A stretch of 50,310 nt of DNA from Ruminiclostridium papyrosolvens C7 (GCF_000421965.1 NZ_ATAY01000025.1:1-50310), one strand, 5' to 3'; counted from the first letter of the stretch, positions 29,490 through 38,706 are shown. Notes: a model not told the origin generated them from the sequence alone. Numbers and translations: made by a program.

Positions 29490-29519
29490 AATAATAATGA
29501 TGCTATAATCATTATTATT
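29490..29519. promoter_or_regulatory. Extended -10 promoter embedded in a perfect inverted repeat
   Basis: TGCTATAAT (29501-29509) is an extended -10. It is covered by a perfect palindrome: AATAATAATGAT (29490-29501), 6-nt spacer, ATCATTATTATT (29508-29519). A dimeric repressor binding here would block the alcohol dehydrogenase promoter. Confidence 0.6.
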
Positions 29520-29593
29520 GGAGTATGAATTAAAGGGTATAAATATATTGGATATTCATACATGCGATATTTCATAAAGGAGGATTTCACCAT

Positions 29594-30763
29594 ATGAGTT
29601 TTAATTATTTTATTCCTACGAGAATACTTTTTGGTAAGGGGCAGCTCTCAAATCTTCACAGTCATTGCTTGCCAGGGAAAAAAGCATTGATTGTCACATC
29701 AGCCGGAACGTCTATGAAAAGGCACGGTTATCTTGGTAGACTGGAAGAGGAGCTTAAAAAGGCAAATGTAGAATTCATTCTATTTGATAAAATATTGTCA
29801 AACCCCATAAAACCTCATGTTATGGAGGGAGCAAAAATTGCAAGGGAAAATGGCTGCGACTTCGTTATTGGTCTTGGAGGAGGCAGCAGCATTGATTCTG
29901 CAAAATCTATTGCTGTTATGGCTTCAAATGAAGGTGACTATTGGGATTATGTAGGTGGGGGCTCCGGTAAGGGTATGCCTGTTACTGTTGATCCGCTGCC
30001 GGTGGTGGCTATTACGACTACTGCCGGTACGGGTACTGAAGCAGATCCGTGGACGGTTATAACCAATGACGAGACCAATGAAAAAATCGGCTATGGCTAT
30101 GATAAAACTTTCCCTGTTTTGTCTATAGTTGACCCGGACCTGATGATGACGGTTCCTGCACATCTTACAGCTTACCAGGGGTTTGACGCACTGTTCCACA
30201 GCACAGAGGGCTATATAAATGTAGTTGCAAATGAAATGAGTGATATGTATGCCCTAAAGAGCATAGAGCTCATAGGAAAATATCTTTCAAAGGCAGTAAA
30301 TGATGGTTCCAACGAAGAGGCACGTGAAAAGGTTGCTTTAGCAAATACACTTGCAGGAATGGTTGAGTCTACCTCAGGCTGTACTTCAGAACATTCTCTG
30401 GAACATGCCATGAGTGCATTGCACCCCGATTTACCCCATGGAGCCGGACTTATTATGGTAAGCAGGGAATACTATACGTTTTTTGCAAAATCAGGTTCAT
30501 GTAGTCAGAGAATGATTGACATGGCTGTAGCCTTAGGCAAGAAAGATGCAAGGGAGCCTATGGATTTTGTGACAGCCTTGGTAGAGCTTCAAAGGGCTTG
30601 CGGAGTGGATGCTTTAAAAATGTCCGAATATGGAATTAAGCTTAGCGAAATGGAAGCTTTGGCAAAGAATGCAAGGCATACAATGGGAGGTTTATTTGCT
30701 TGCGATCCTGTGGAGCTATCCGATAAAGATGTTGTTGAAATCTATACTAAGTCTTATAAATAA
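29594..30763 (+). CDS. Iron-containing alcohol dehydrogenase
   Basis: 389 residues, group III alcohol dehydrogenase like butanol or 1,3-propanediol dehydrogenases. GLGGGSSIDSAK binds NAD(P), TTTAGTGTEADPWTVI marks the nucleotide/metal region, and the metal histidines are in EHSLEHAMSALHPDLPHG and ARHTMGG. AAAGGAGG precedes the ATG. It sits directly after adhE but has its own promoter and shares the same terminator sequence. The substrate could be short-chain alcohols or aldehydes. Confidence 0.93.
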   Translation: MSFNYFIPTRILFGKGQLSNLHSHCLPGKKALIVTSAGTSMKRHGYLGRLEEELKKANVEFILFDKILSNPIKPHVMEGAKIARENGCDFVIGLGGGSSIDSAKSIAVMASNEGDYWDYVGGGSGKGMPVTVDPLPVVAITTTAGTGTEADPWTVITNDETNEKIGYGYDKTFPVLSIVDPDLMMTVPAHLTAYQGFDALFHSTEGYINVVANEMSDMYALKSIELIGKYLSKAVNDGSNEEAREKVALANTLAGMVESTSGCTSEHSLEHAMSALHPDLPHGAGLIMVSREYYTFFAKSGSCSQRMIDMAVALGKKDAREPMDFVTALVELQRACGVDALKMSEYGIKLSEMEALAKNARHTMGGLFACDPVELSDKDVVEIYTKSYK

Positions 30764-30786
30764 TTAGCAGACCTTTAATACAAAGG

Positions 30787-30840
30787 AGCCGCATAATAAA
30801 TGTCAATCTGCAGTTGGCATGATTATGCGGCTTGTTTTTT
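30787..30840 (+). terminator. Second copy of the 47-bp duplicated terminator
   Basis: Identical over 47 bp to the hairpin after adhE (30787-30833), followed by GTTTTTT. It ends the iron alcohol dehydrogenase transcript. Confidence 0.9.
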
Positions 30841-30946
30841 CAACTTTGTTAAAAATTAAACTTGACCCTGAAATTTCAGTGTTATAAAGTATTCAATAAG
30901 ACATTTTTAATTATTATATGGTTAATTTATTTAGTGGGGTGATATT

Positions 30947-31672
30947 ATTTTTATAAAGAAAAAAATAAATTGGGAGAAGACTACTTTTTGGTTTGTATTT
31001 GCTACATTGGTCTTGTCAACGGTATTTTCAGTTGTAAATGTTATTACTGCACCTTCTAAGCCTTTTGTGGGACAAGCATTTGTCAAGCTTAGAAGCGACT
31101 ATGTCCTTATGTTGATTCAGTGTATTATGGGTATGATTATTATGTTCCTTCCATCAATTATCGAAAGAAAATGGAAAATAAATATTCCCGGTTTTATGCA
31201 CATAGTTTTTGTATTTTTTCTGTATGCAGCCATATATCTCGGTGAGGTGAGAAGTTTCTACTATAAGATACCCCATTGGGATACTGTTCTTCACACCTTC
31301 AGCGGTGCAATGATAGGAGCACTTGGATTTTCCGTAGTAAAGCTTTTAAATGATTCAGAAAAGGTACAGATTAACCTGAGTCCCTTATTTGTAGCTGTTT
31401 TTGCCTTTTCATTCGCCTTGGCAATAGGTGCATTGTGGGAGATATACGAGTTTGCTTTTGATAAGCTGCTGGGGCTTAACATGCAGAAATTTGCGCATGA
31501 GGACGGAAGTCTTATGATGGGAAGAGCGGCTTTGGCAGATACTATGAAGGATTTAATAGTTGATTCCTTAGGGGCCCTTGCAACCAGTATTACCGGATTT
31601 ATTTCACTTAAATTTAAAAAAGGCTGGCTGGAAAAGTTCGAAGTAACCAGAAGCCGCAAGGTAAATATGTAG
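30947..31672 (+). CDS. YjdF/DUF2238-like integral membrane protein, probable AUU start
   Basis: From ATT at 30947 the protein has about 241 residues with roughly six membrane helices. The family-like core contains HWDTVLHTFSGAMIGALGF, GALWEIYEFAFD and DTMKDLIVDSLGA, acid and His residues set in membrane segments. No ATG, GTG or TTG lies upstream of the TTG at 31007, which would cut into the first helix and has no ribosome site. GGGGTG (30936-30941) sits 5 nt before the ATT, and the added N-terminus is Lys-rich and natural. Function is unknown. Confidence 0.7.
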   Translation: MFIKKKINWEKTTFWFVFATLVLSTVFSVVNVITAPSKPFVGQAFVKLRSDYVLMLIQCIMGMIIMFLPSIIERKWKINIPGFMHIVFVFFLYAAIYLGEVRSFYYKIPHWDTVLHTFSGAMIGALGFSVVKLLNDSEKVQINLSPLFVAVFAFSFALAIGALWEIYEFAFDKLLGLNMQKFAHEDGSLMMGRAALADTMKDLIVDSLGALATSITGFISLKFKKGWLEKFEVTRSRKVNM

Positions 31673-31674
31673 GC

Positions 31675-31728
31675 AAAAGGGGTTGTCCCAAAACAGAAAA
31701 ACTTTCTGTTTTGGGACAACCCCTTTTT
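31675..31728. terminator. Long perfect hairpin terminator related to the dispersed palindromes
   Basis: AAAGGGGTTGTCCCAAAACA pairs perfectly with its inverted copy around a 4-6-nt loop, with T-runs on both flanks. It serves converging genes. The segment AAACAGAAAAACTTTCTGTT is also the right-hand module of the palindromic repeat at 35.15 kb. Confidence 0.9.
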
Positions 31729-31740
31729 ATGGCTATTATC

Positions 31741-32418
31741 TTATAGAAAGTATCCCGGGTACTTTTCCTTTAGAATATCTGCATGTTCTAGACCGTTATA
31801 ATGATGCTTTTTGAGTAATGTATTACAGCCTACTTTATCTCCTTCTTCAATTTTGGTCATAATGTCAAAATGCTCTTGAAAAACCCTGTTCAGCATTTCA
31901 GGCTCATACATGGTCAAAAGCCTGAATCTGTTGTAGTGAATTCTTGTTGTACTAATAATATCCCAGATAGTTTCATGGTTTACCGCCTTGAATATAACCT
32001 TGTGAAAGTCATTGTCAAGTTCCAGAAATTCTTCTATATTGCCTTCATTTTCAACTAAATCCTTCTGCAATCGTATATTCTTTTTTATTTCAGCAGGTAA
32101 ATCCTTCATTCCGTTGTCGATTATTTCACCTGCAATCTGGCCTTCAAGAAGGTTTCTCATATAAACACTTTCCTTTACATAGGAAAGGTCTACAAGGGAC
32201 ACAAATGTGCCCTTCTGGGGATATATATCAATGAGCTTTTCGTAGGAAAGCCGTATAAAAACTTCTCTTACGGGTGTCCTACTGACATTTAGCAGTTCGG
32301 ATATTTCTGTCTCGCTTATCATTTGACCGGGTTTATATTCAAGATTAAGTATTTTATTTTTAACTTCCATATAAATTACTTCTTTTAGCGGAAGTACATT
32401 TCTTTGATATCTATTCAT
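31741..32418 (-). CDS. GntR-family regulator, FCD subfamily
   Basis: 225 residues. The N-terminal winged helix (about 10-75) has MISETEISELLNVSRTPVRE and PQKGTFVSL. The C-terminal FCD helical domain includes NDFHKVIFKAVNH (an Asp-His metal pair) and EHFDIMTKIEEGD. It diverges from the KDPG aldolase and kinase genes, so it is probably their sugar-acid-responsive repressor, like KdgR or UxuR types. AGGAGAG precedes the ATG. Confidence 0.88.
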   Translation of the reverse strand: MNRYQRNVLPLKEVIYMEVKNKILNLEYKPGQMISETEISELLNVSRTPVREVFIRLSYEKLIDIYPQKGTFVSLVDLSYVKESVYMRNLLEGQIAGEIIDNGMKDLPAEIKKNIRLQKDLVENEGNIEEFLELDNDFHKVIFKAVNHETIWDIISTTRIHYNRFRLLTMYEPEMLNRVFQEHFDIMTKIEEGDKVGCNTLLKKHHYNGLEHADILKEKYPGYFL

Positions 32419-32551
32419 GGTACTCTCCTATGCACACGAAAACTTTTAATGAACTCTTGTTCAATTTTAGCACAGTAAGCAACACATTTACAATTTACAG
32501 CTGTACGCTTTTACCTGAACTAAAGAGTAATTGGGTATTAAATTTAGTGGA

Positions 32552-32580
32552 TTGACACTCAACTTGTATACTAGTATATT
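32552..32580 (+). promoter_or_regulatory. Promoter with overlapping palindromic operator ahead of eda
   Basis: TTGACA (32552-32557), 17 nt, TATATT (32575-32580). A perfect 12-bp palindrome TATACTAGTATA (32567-32578) overlaps the -10. This is where the divergent GntR regulator would bind (inference). Confidence 0.7.
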
Positions 32581-32625
32581 AATATATAAGATGAAGTTAT
32601 TCAATATTTTTGATGAGGTAAAATT

Positions 32626-33267
32626 ATGGATAAGAATGAAGTGCTGAAAAAGATTTGCGATTGCGGTGTTGTGGCTGTTGTCAGGGCTGATAGCTCTGAA
32701 CAGGCTATGAAAATAGCCGACTCCTGCGTAGAGGCAGGAATCAGTGCCATCGAAATAACCTTTACGGTACATGGTGCACTGGACGTAATTAAGGAGTTGG
32801 CAAAGTCCAATAAGGACAATAAGATTCTCATCGGAGCAGGTACTATTCTTGACCCTGAGACAGCCAGAGCAGCTATTCTTGCAGGAGCTCAGTTTATTGT
32901 AAGCCCTTGCCTGAACAAAGAGGTTGTTAAGGTTTGCAACAGATATCAGGTTGCTTGTATGCCCGGAGCCATGACTGTCAAAGAGGCTGTTGAGTGTATG
33001 GAAGCAGGTGCTGACATTGTAAAGGTTTTCCCGGGAGAACTTTTTGGCCCCGCTATTATCAAAGCATTCAGAGGCCCATTGCCTCAGATTAAACTTATGC
33101 CTACCGGAGGAGTAAACCTGGAAAACACAGCAGAATGGATAAAAGCCGGAAGTGTTGCAGTAGGAGTCGGCGGAAATTTGACTGCCGGAGCAAAAAAAGG
33201 AGACTATGAGTCAATCGTTACTATAGGTAAACAGTTTATTGAAAGGGTAAGGCAGGCTAGGGCCTGA
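32626..33267 (+). CDS. eda: 2-dehydro-3-deoxyphosphogluconate (KDPG) aldolase
   Basis: 213 residues, the class I KDPG/KHG aldolase fold. Glu43 in AIEITFTV and Schiff-base Lys133 in ADIVKVFPGELFGP line up with the E. coli catalytic residues. GAGTILDPETA, SPCLNKEV and LMPTGGV are diagnostic. It splits KDPG into pyruvate and glyceraldehyde-3-P, the last step of uronate (pectin) breakdown. It starts the operon with the kinase gene 33 nt later. Confidence 0.95.
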   Translation: MDKNEVLKKICDCGVVAVVRADSSEQAMKIADSCVEAGISAIEITFTVHGALDVIKELAKSNKDNKILIGAGTILDPETARAAILAGAQFIVSPCLNKEVVKVCNRYQVACMPGAMTVKEAVECMEAGADIVKVFPGELFGPAIIKAFRGPLPQIKLMPTGGVNLENTAEWIKAGSVAVGVGGNLTAGAKKGDYESIVTIGKQFIERVRQARA

Positions 33268-33300
33268 TAGTGACTCTACACAGCAAATAAGGAGGCCGTT

Positions 33301-34401
33301 ATGTCTATTCTGAATTTAAAACCTGAAGGAAGTTATACATATGATTGTATTTCTCTGGGTGAAGTAATGCTAAGACTTGATCCGGGAGATGGAAGGATAA
33401 GAAACAGCAGAGAATTCAAAGCGTGGGAAGGCGGAGGAGAATACAATGTATCCCGTGGGCTTTGCAAGTGCTTTGAAATGAAATGTGCTGTTGTTACTGC
33501 TTTTGCTGATAATGATATCGGCAAGCTCATTGAAGATATGATTCTACAGGGCGGAGTTGATACCTCACTGATTAAATGGATACCTTTTGACGGTATCGGC
33601 AGGGCTGTAAGAAATGGATTGAATTTTACAGAGAGAGGTTTCGGAATCAGGGCTGCTCTTGGTGTTTCAGACAGGGCAAATACTGCGGCATCGCAGTTGA
33701 AGGCCGGGGACATTGACTGGGAATATATATTCGGTAAACTGGGAGCAAGATGGTTCCACACAGGCGGAATTTTTGCAGCATTGTCTGTGACTACACCTGA
33801 GGTAGTTATTGAGGCTGTTAAAACTGCAAAGAAGTATAACACTATTGTCTCCTATGACTTAAACTACAGACCTTCTCTCTGGAACTACATTGGAGGAAAT
33901 AAGAAGGCACAGGAAGTAAACAAGGAAATTGCAAAGTATATAGATGTTATGATTGGAAATGAAGAAGACTTTACTCAATGTCTGGGTTTTGAGGTTGAAG
34001 GCAATGACAAAAACCTCAAAGAACTTGATATAGAAGGCTACAAGAAGATGATAGACAGGGTTGTCAAGGAATATCCGAATTTGAAAGTAGTTGCTACAAC
34101 ATTAAGAGGAGTTAAAACTGCTACTGTTAATGACTGGCGTGCAATATGCTGGGCGGACGGCACAATTTACAAGTCCGTCGAATTCCCGGGCCTTGAGATT
34201 TATGACAGGGTAGGCGGAGGAGACAGCTTTGCATCAGGCTTGGTTTATGGGCTGATGACAAGCGGAGATGCTCAAAAGGCTGTAAACTATGGTATTGCCC
34301 ATGGGGCACTTGCAATGACTACCCCCGGTGATACCTCCATGGCAAACCTAAAGGAAGTTGAGAGTGTTATGAAAGGTCAGAGTGCAAGAGTAGTAAGATG
34401 A
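33301..34401 (+). CDS. kdgK: PfkB-family sugar kinase, probable 2-keto-3-deoxygluconate kinase
   Basis: 366 residues, ribokinase fold. The N-terminal SLGEVMLRLDPG and GGGEYNVSRGL form the substrate region, and DRVGGGDSFASGLVYG carries the catalytic Asp and anion hole. Adjacency to KDPG aldolase supports KDG phosphorylation, giving KDPG for the upstream gene. AAGGAGG precedes the ATG. Substrate specificity is inferred from context only. Confidence 0.85.
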   Translation: MSILNLKPEGSYTYDCISLGEVMLRLDPGDGRIRNSREFKAWEGGGEYNVSRGLCKCFEMKCAVVTAFADNDIGKLIEDMILQGGVDTSLIKWIPFDGIGRAVRNGLNFTERGFGIRAALGVSDRANTAASQLKAGDIDWEYIFGKLGARWFHTGGIFAALSVTTPEVVIEAVKTAKKYNTIVSYDLNYRPSLWNYIGGNKKAQEVNKEIAKYIDVMIGNEEDFTQCLGFEVEGNDKNLKELDIEGYKKMIDRVVKEYPNLKVVATTLRGVKTATVNDWRAICWADGTIYKSVEFPGLEIYDRVGGGDSFASGLVYGLMTSGDAQKAVNYGIAHGALAMTTPGDTSMANLKEVESVMKGQSARVVR

Positions 34402-34493
34402 TTGAATTATGTTTTACGGTATAGTATATTGGTAATTGAATACACTTTTACTATGGGTTTAGAACAATATTAAACCATAAGGAGGAATTTTGC

Positions 34494-34865
34494 ATGGCTG
34501 AAACAAATAGTATTTTAGCATGGACTCTGGTATCGGAATGTCCTATCCCTGAGGACGTTAACGATCTGATGGTTGATGGAGAGGTGGCGGTAGCTGCGTA
34601 TAAAACATTCCGTGATACCGCGGTTTTCACCAATAAGAGGCTTATTGTAAGGGATGCACAGGGACTTACCGGTAAAAAGGTTGAGGTATACTCTTTACCG
34701 TATTCATCTATTAATATGTGGTCAACAGAAAATGCAGGCAGATTTCTTGATTTTAATGCTGAAGTTGAGTTGTGGACTCGGGCAGGTCATATTAAAATAA
34801 ATCTGCAAAAAGGTGTTGATATAAGGAAGTTTGACATGCTTATAGCAAATGCTCTGCTTAAATAG
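34494..34865 (+). CDS. Bacterial PH-domain protein
   Basis: 123 residues, a single bacterial pleckstrin-homology-like domain. AVFTNKRLIVRDAQGLTGKK and VEVYSLPYSSINMWSTE are the typical strand pattern, and the C-terminal helix is DIRKFDMLIANALL. No membrane segment. AAGGAGG lies upstream. Members are small oligomeric cytosolic proteins of unknown role. It may be transcribed with kdgK (92-nt gap) or separately. Confidence 0.8.
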   Translation: MAETNSILAWTLVSECPIPEDVNDLMVDGEVAVAAYKTFRDTAVFTNKRLIVRDAQGLTGKKVEVYSLPYSSINMWSTENAGRFLDFNAEVELWTRAGHIKINLQKGVDIRKFDMLIANALLK

Positions 34866-34882
34866 CTTTTAGCAAAAATAAA

Positions 34883-35170
34883 TGGGTTGTCGCAAATAAT
34901 TTTTAACTCTTTAACCTGTACTCAGGAGTATAAATTGTATCAATTGAAGCTTGGTTAAAGATATTTGCAGATGTTTATAGGCGAAGTTGGATATTTTACC
35001 GGAAAACCTATACGATATAGGTTTTAGCGACACAATGAATCATGGACGATGAATGTGAGCGACGGTAAAATATCCTAAGCTGAGCCGCTAGAAACTCTTG
35101 CAAATATCTTGGAAGCAATCATTGATATAATTTTATACGGGAGTATCAGTGTTAAAACAGAAAAACTTTC
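34883..35170. repeat. Dispersed palindromic repeat, copy B, interrupted by a 153-bp element
   Basis: The left part (34883-34954, GGGTTGTCGCAAATAA onward) and right part (35108-35170) together match copies A and C. Between them sits unrelated sequence (34955-35107). The right end overlaps the hydE stop region. The about 307-nt intergenic space holds nothing else recognisable. Confidence 0.8.
34955..35107. mobile_element. MITE-like insertion of nested perfect inverted repeats
   Basis: Three nested perfect inverted repeats are seen. The outer is AAGATATTTGCA (34958-34969) with TGCAAATATCTT (35099-35110), 12 bp. The middle is GGATATTTTACCG (34989-35001) with CGGTAAAATATCC (35063-35075), 13 bp. 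The inner is AAAACCTATA (35003-35012) with TATAGGTTTT (35016-35025), 10 bp. CTTGG flanks both sides (34950-34954 and 35108-35112), a possible 5-bp target duplication. No coding capacity. A structured RNA gene is the alternative. Confidence 0.55.
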
Positions 35171-35172
35171 TG

Positions 35173-36210
35173 TTATTCTTTATAATCCCCTCTGTCTACA
35201 ACAAGTTCATATCCGATTTTCTGCATTCGGTTTTGAAGGCAGAACCTACATTCTGCAGCTTCTTCTCCGGTGCATATCTTGTTGTCATACAATGCATACT
35301 TCTTTCTGACTGAAACAGGTGAAAGGTTTGGCATTACAACGTTTGCTCCTGCCAGAATACCCATTTCACGTCCCTTGGAATCAATAGTTCCCAACGCAGT
35401 TGTTGCAGGGATAAGGGCTTTGGGGTTCATAAGCCTTAATATTCCTATAAGTAAAAGAGTCAGTTCAAGACTGCCTTGTTTTTCATTGAGAAACCGTGTA
35501 TCCTTATGTGGTATGAAAGGCCCTATCCCAATCATATGAGGCTTAAATCCCTTTATAAACAGTAAGTCTTCTACTATGTTTTCCATGGTCTGGAATGGAG
35601 AGCCTACCATAAATCCTGTTCCTACCTGAAACCCGATTTCTTTTAGATTATACAGACATTGCTTTCTGTCAGCCAATGAAAGTTCTGTGGGATGGAGCTT
35701 GTTGTAATGCTCGTCCGTCGCCGTCTCATGACGTAGCAGATAGCGGTCGGCTCCGGCCTCAAAAAATCTTTTGTAGGATTCATAACTGTGTTCACCTATT
35801 GAAAGGGTTATAGCACAGTCGGGGTAAGCTGACTTCATATTTTTTATTATTTCAACAACTTTGTCTTCTGAATAATACCCATCCTCACCGCCCTGTAAAA
35901 CAAAGGTTCTGAAACCAAGTTCGTACCCTGTTTCACAGCATGAGAGGATTTCTTCCATACTTAATCTGTATCTGTCTGCATTTTTGTTGCTCCTGCTGAT
36001 ACCGCAGTAATAGCAATCGTTTTTACAGAAATTAGTAAACTCTATTAAACCTCTTGTATAAATGGAGTTACCAAAATGACTTTTTGAAACAGAACGTGCT
36101 TTTTCAAACAGATACTCGCTTATATCTGCGTTGAAATTGTTTAGTATTAGAAGCAGTTCACTTCTTTCAAGCCCTTGTGTTTCATATAGTTTATCGATTA
36201 ATTCCTTCAT
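35173..36210 (-). CDS. hydE: [FeFe]-hydrogenase H-cluster radical SAM maturase HydE
   Basis: 345 residues, BioB/HydE-like TIM barrel. The radical SAM cluster cysteines are Cys62, Cys66 and Cys69 in FCKNDCYYCG. RSNKNADRYRLS, LQGGEDGYY, LRHETA and GTGFMVGSPFQT follow the HydE pattern. HydE acts on the iron-cysteine precursor during synthesis of the H-cluster subsite in the cytosol. hydF and hydG are not in this window. CAGGAGGC precedes the ATG. A PylB-type enzyme is a less likely alternative. Confidence 0.88.
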   Translation of the reverse strand: MKELIDKLYETQGLERSELLLILNNFNADISEYLFEKARSVSKSHFGNSIYTRGLIEFTNFCKNDCYYCGISRSNKNADRYRLSMEEILSCCETGYELGFRTFVLQGGEDGYYSEDKVVEIIKNMKSAYPDCAITLSIGEHSYESYKRFFEAGADRYLLRHETATDEHYNKLHPTELSLADRKQCLYNLKEIGFQVGTGFMVGSPFQTMENIVEDLLFIKGFKPHMIGIGPFIPHKDTRFLNEKQGSLELTLLLIGILRLMNPKALIPATTALGTIDSKGREMGILAGANVVMPNLSPVSVRKKYALYDNKICTGEEAAECRFCLQNRMQKIGYELVVDRGDYKE

Positions 36211-36266
36211 TGAAAGGCCTCCTGATTTATTTTAACAACGATACAATATATATACCACCAATGGAG

Positions 36267-36803
36267 TTATTTAAAATATGTTTCCACAGTATTTACTATA
36301 GTTTCAACGTCGGCCAATGCACCCTTTCCAAGGTCTCCGCAGGCCAGAACAGCCTCTTTGGGATCAATAAACCTGTAACCCAGTTCCGAAAGAGTTCTGA
36401 TATTCCGCTGAACAATTGGATTGTTGTACATGTTGGTATTCATAGCAGGGCAAATGTAGACCGGAACCTTGTTCATTGCCATTACTACTGTTGTCAGCAT
36501 GTCATCGGCGATACCCGATGCAATTTTGCCTATCAAATTCGCACTGGCAGGAGCAATCAGGCACAAGTCCGCTTTCTTTGCAAGAGATATGTGCTTTATT
36601 TCTTTAGGTGTAATCTCCTCAAACATGTTCCAGTAAACCTTGTTTTTGGTCAGGGATTGAAAGGTCAGGGGAGTAATAAATTCCATTGCGCTCTTTGTCA
36701 TAATAACGTCAACGTTGTAACCACGCTTGGTCAATATATTTGCTATGTCGGCCCCTTTGTACGCTGCGATACTTCCTGTTACTCCAAGAATAATATTTTT
36801 CAT
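36267..36803 (-). CDS. coaC: Phosphopantothenoylcysteine decarboxylase (stand-alone CoaC flavoprotein)
   Basis: 178 residues, HFCD flavoprotein fold. ILGVTGSIAAYK is the FMN loop, and PAMNTNMY is the PAMN substrate motif. ACGDLGKGA carries the redox Cys. It converts phosphopantothenoylcysteine to phosphopantetheine in CoA synthesis. ATG at 36803 follows GGAGGG, one base after the coaB TAG, so the two are coupled. A separate CoaC, instead of the usual CoaBC fusion, is unusual but known in streptococci and enterococci. Confidence 0.85.
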   Translation of the reverse strand: MKNIILGVTGSIAAYKGADIANILTKRGYNVDVIMTKSAMEFITPLTFQSLTKNKVYWNMFEEITPKEIKHISLAKKADLCLIAPASANLIGKIASGIADDMLTTVVMAMNKVPVYICPAMNTNMYNNPIVQRNIRTLSELGYRFIDPKEAVLACGDLGKGALADVETIVNTVETYFK

Positions 36804-36804
36804 T

Positions 36805-37659
36805 CTAAACCCTCCCTTTGCCCAAAGTAATTTCAATACAATGAGCAACTATTGCATCTGCTATTTGTGCCTTTGTCTGATAGGTCAGGTACGACTTATC
36901 CCTGAAAATCAGATGCCCTGTATGACTGTCATTGGTAATCCGGCTCATATCATTTGCCAGTACCATTTCACAACTGTTTCTCTCAAGCAGGCCGTAACCA
37001 ATATCTATTAACTCCTCTTCAGTTACATTGCTCAAAAGCTTAAAGCCTACAAGTGTTGTTTTCGGCTGAATTTTTTTAATAACTCCAATAATTTTAGGAG
37101 TCTTCTTCAGACTGATTATAAGGTCGTTTATATCTGAACTAAGCTTATTTTCGTTATTAATTGCTGAATTACTGAATACATAGTCGGTTATGTTTGTAGC
37201 AAGGTCTTTTGGATGCAGAGCTGCGATTTTTTCCGGGTTCTCCAGAATATAGCTTTCTATGGATTTGCAAATACTGTCCTTAGTTGAAACGCAATCAACA
37301 CCATAGTCGCTTACAGCCATGGAATGAACCACTATATCAACCTTGCGGCTGGCAAGGATTTCTTCCAGTGCAGATGCAAGCTGTGCTACACTTTCTATCC
37401 TTATTATACTTACTTTATCTGATGAAGGTACAACTGCACTTTGTCCGCAGACATAGTAAATCTTTTCTATAGAAATGTTTTTGCAATTCAAAAAAGCCTC
37501 TGCTATTGTAGTCCCTAATCGTCCGGTGGAATTGTTCGAAATAGCTCTTACGTCATCGATTTTTTCTGTTGTTCCACCCGCTGTAATCAACACAACCAAT
37601 CCGTTCACATCCTCACTATTTACTCTCTTTTTGTGTACTTGTTGAGTATACTTTAACAT
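36805..37659 (-). CDS. coaB: Phosphopantothenate-cysteine ligase (stand-alone CoaB)
   Basis: 284 residues. LVVLITAGGTTEKIDDVRAI and SNNSTGRLG form the nucleotide/phosphate loop, HSMAVSDY the central motif, and TTLVGFKLLSN the C-terminal substrate motif. This is the CoaB half of the pathway without the decarboxylase domain. It forms a two-gene unit with coaC downstream, the reverse of the domain order in the fused CoaBC. It is shielded from cysK by a strong terminator. Confidence 0.83.
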   Translation of the reverse strand: MLKYTQQVHKKRVNSEDVNGLVVLITAGGTTEKIDDVRAISNNSTGRLGTTIAEAFLNCKNISIEKIYYVCGQSAVVPSSDKVSIIRIESVAQLASALEEILASRKVDIVVHSMAVSDYGVDCVSTKDSICKSIESYILENPEKIAALHPKDLATNITDYVFSNSAINNENKLSSDINDLIISLKKTPKIIGVIKKIQPKTTLVGFKLLSNVTEEELIDIGYGLLERNSCEMVLANDMSRITNDSHTGHLIFRDKSYLTYQTKAQIADAIVAHCIEITLGKGRV

Positions 37660-37694
37660 TTATAATGCCTTATTTCAATGGCGGCAGTATAACA

Positions 37695-37752
37695 TAAAAA
37701 GGCAAAAGGCAGAAGAACGCCTTCTTACAGCTTTCATCTGCCTTTTGCCTGG
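37695..37752 (-). terminator. Terminator of cysK
   Basis: AGGCAAAAGGCAGA (37700-37713) pairs with TCTGCCTTTTGCCT (37737-37750), 14 bp perfect, with an inner AAGAACGCCTTCTT region. On the minus strand it is followed by TTTTT. Confidence 0.88.
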
Positions 37753-37773
37753 TGATTTAATTTATTAAGCTCA

Positions 37774-38706
<933 letters not shown>

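Noticed and set aside
29473..29509. TTGACA at 29473 as the -35 of the second dehydrogenase promoter
   Set aside because: The spacer to TATAAT would be 25 nt; an extended -10 without a good -35 fits better.
36177..36830. 217-codon plus-strand frame over coaC
   Set aside because: It overlaps a gene with clear flavoprotein motifs and gives a Cys/Asn-rich sequence without known features.
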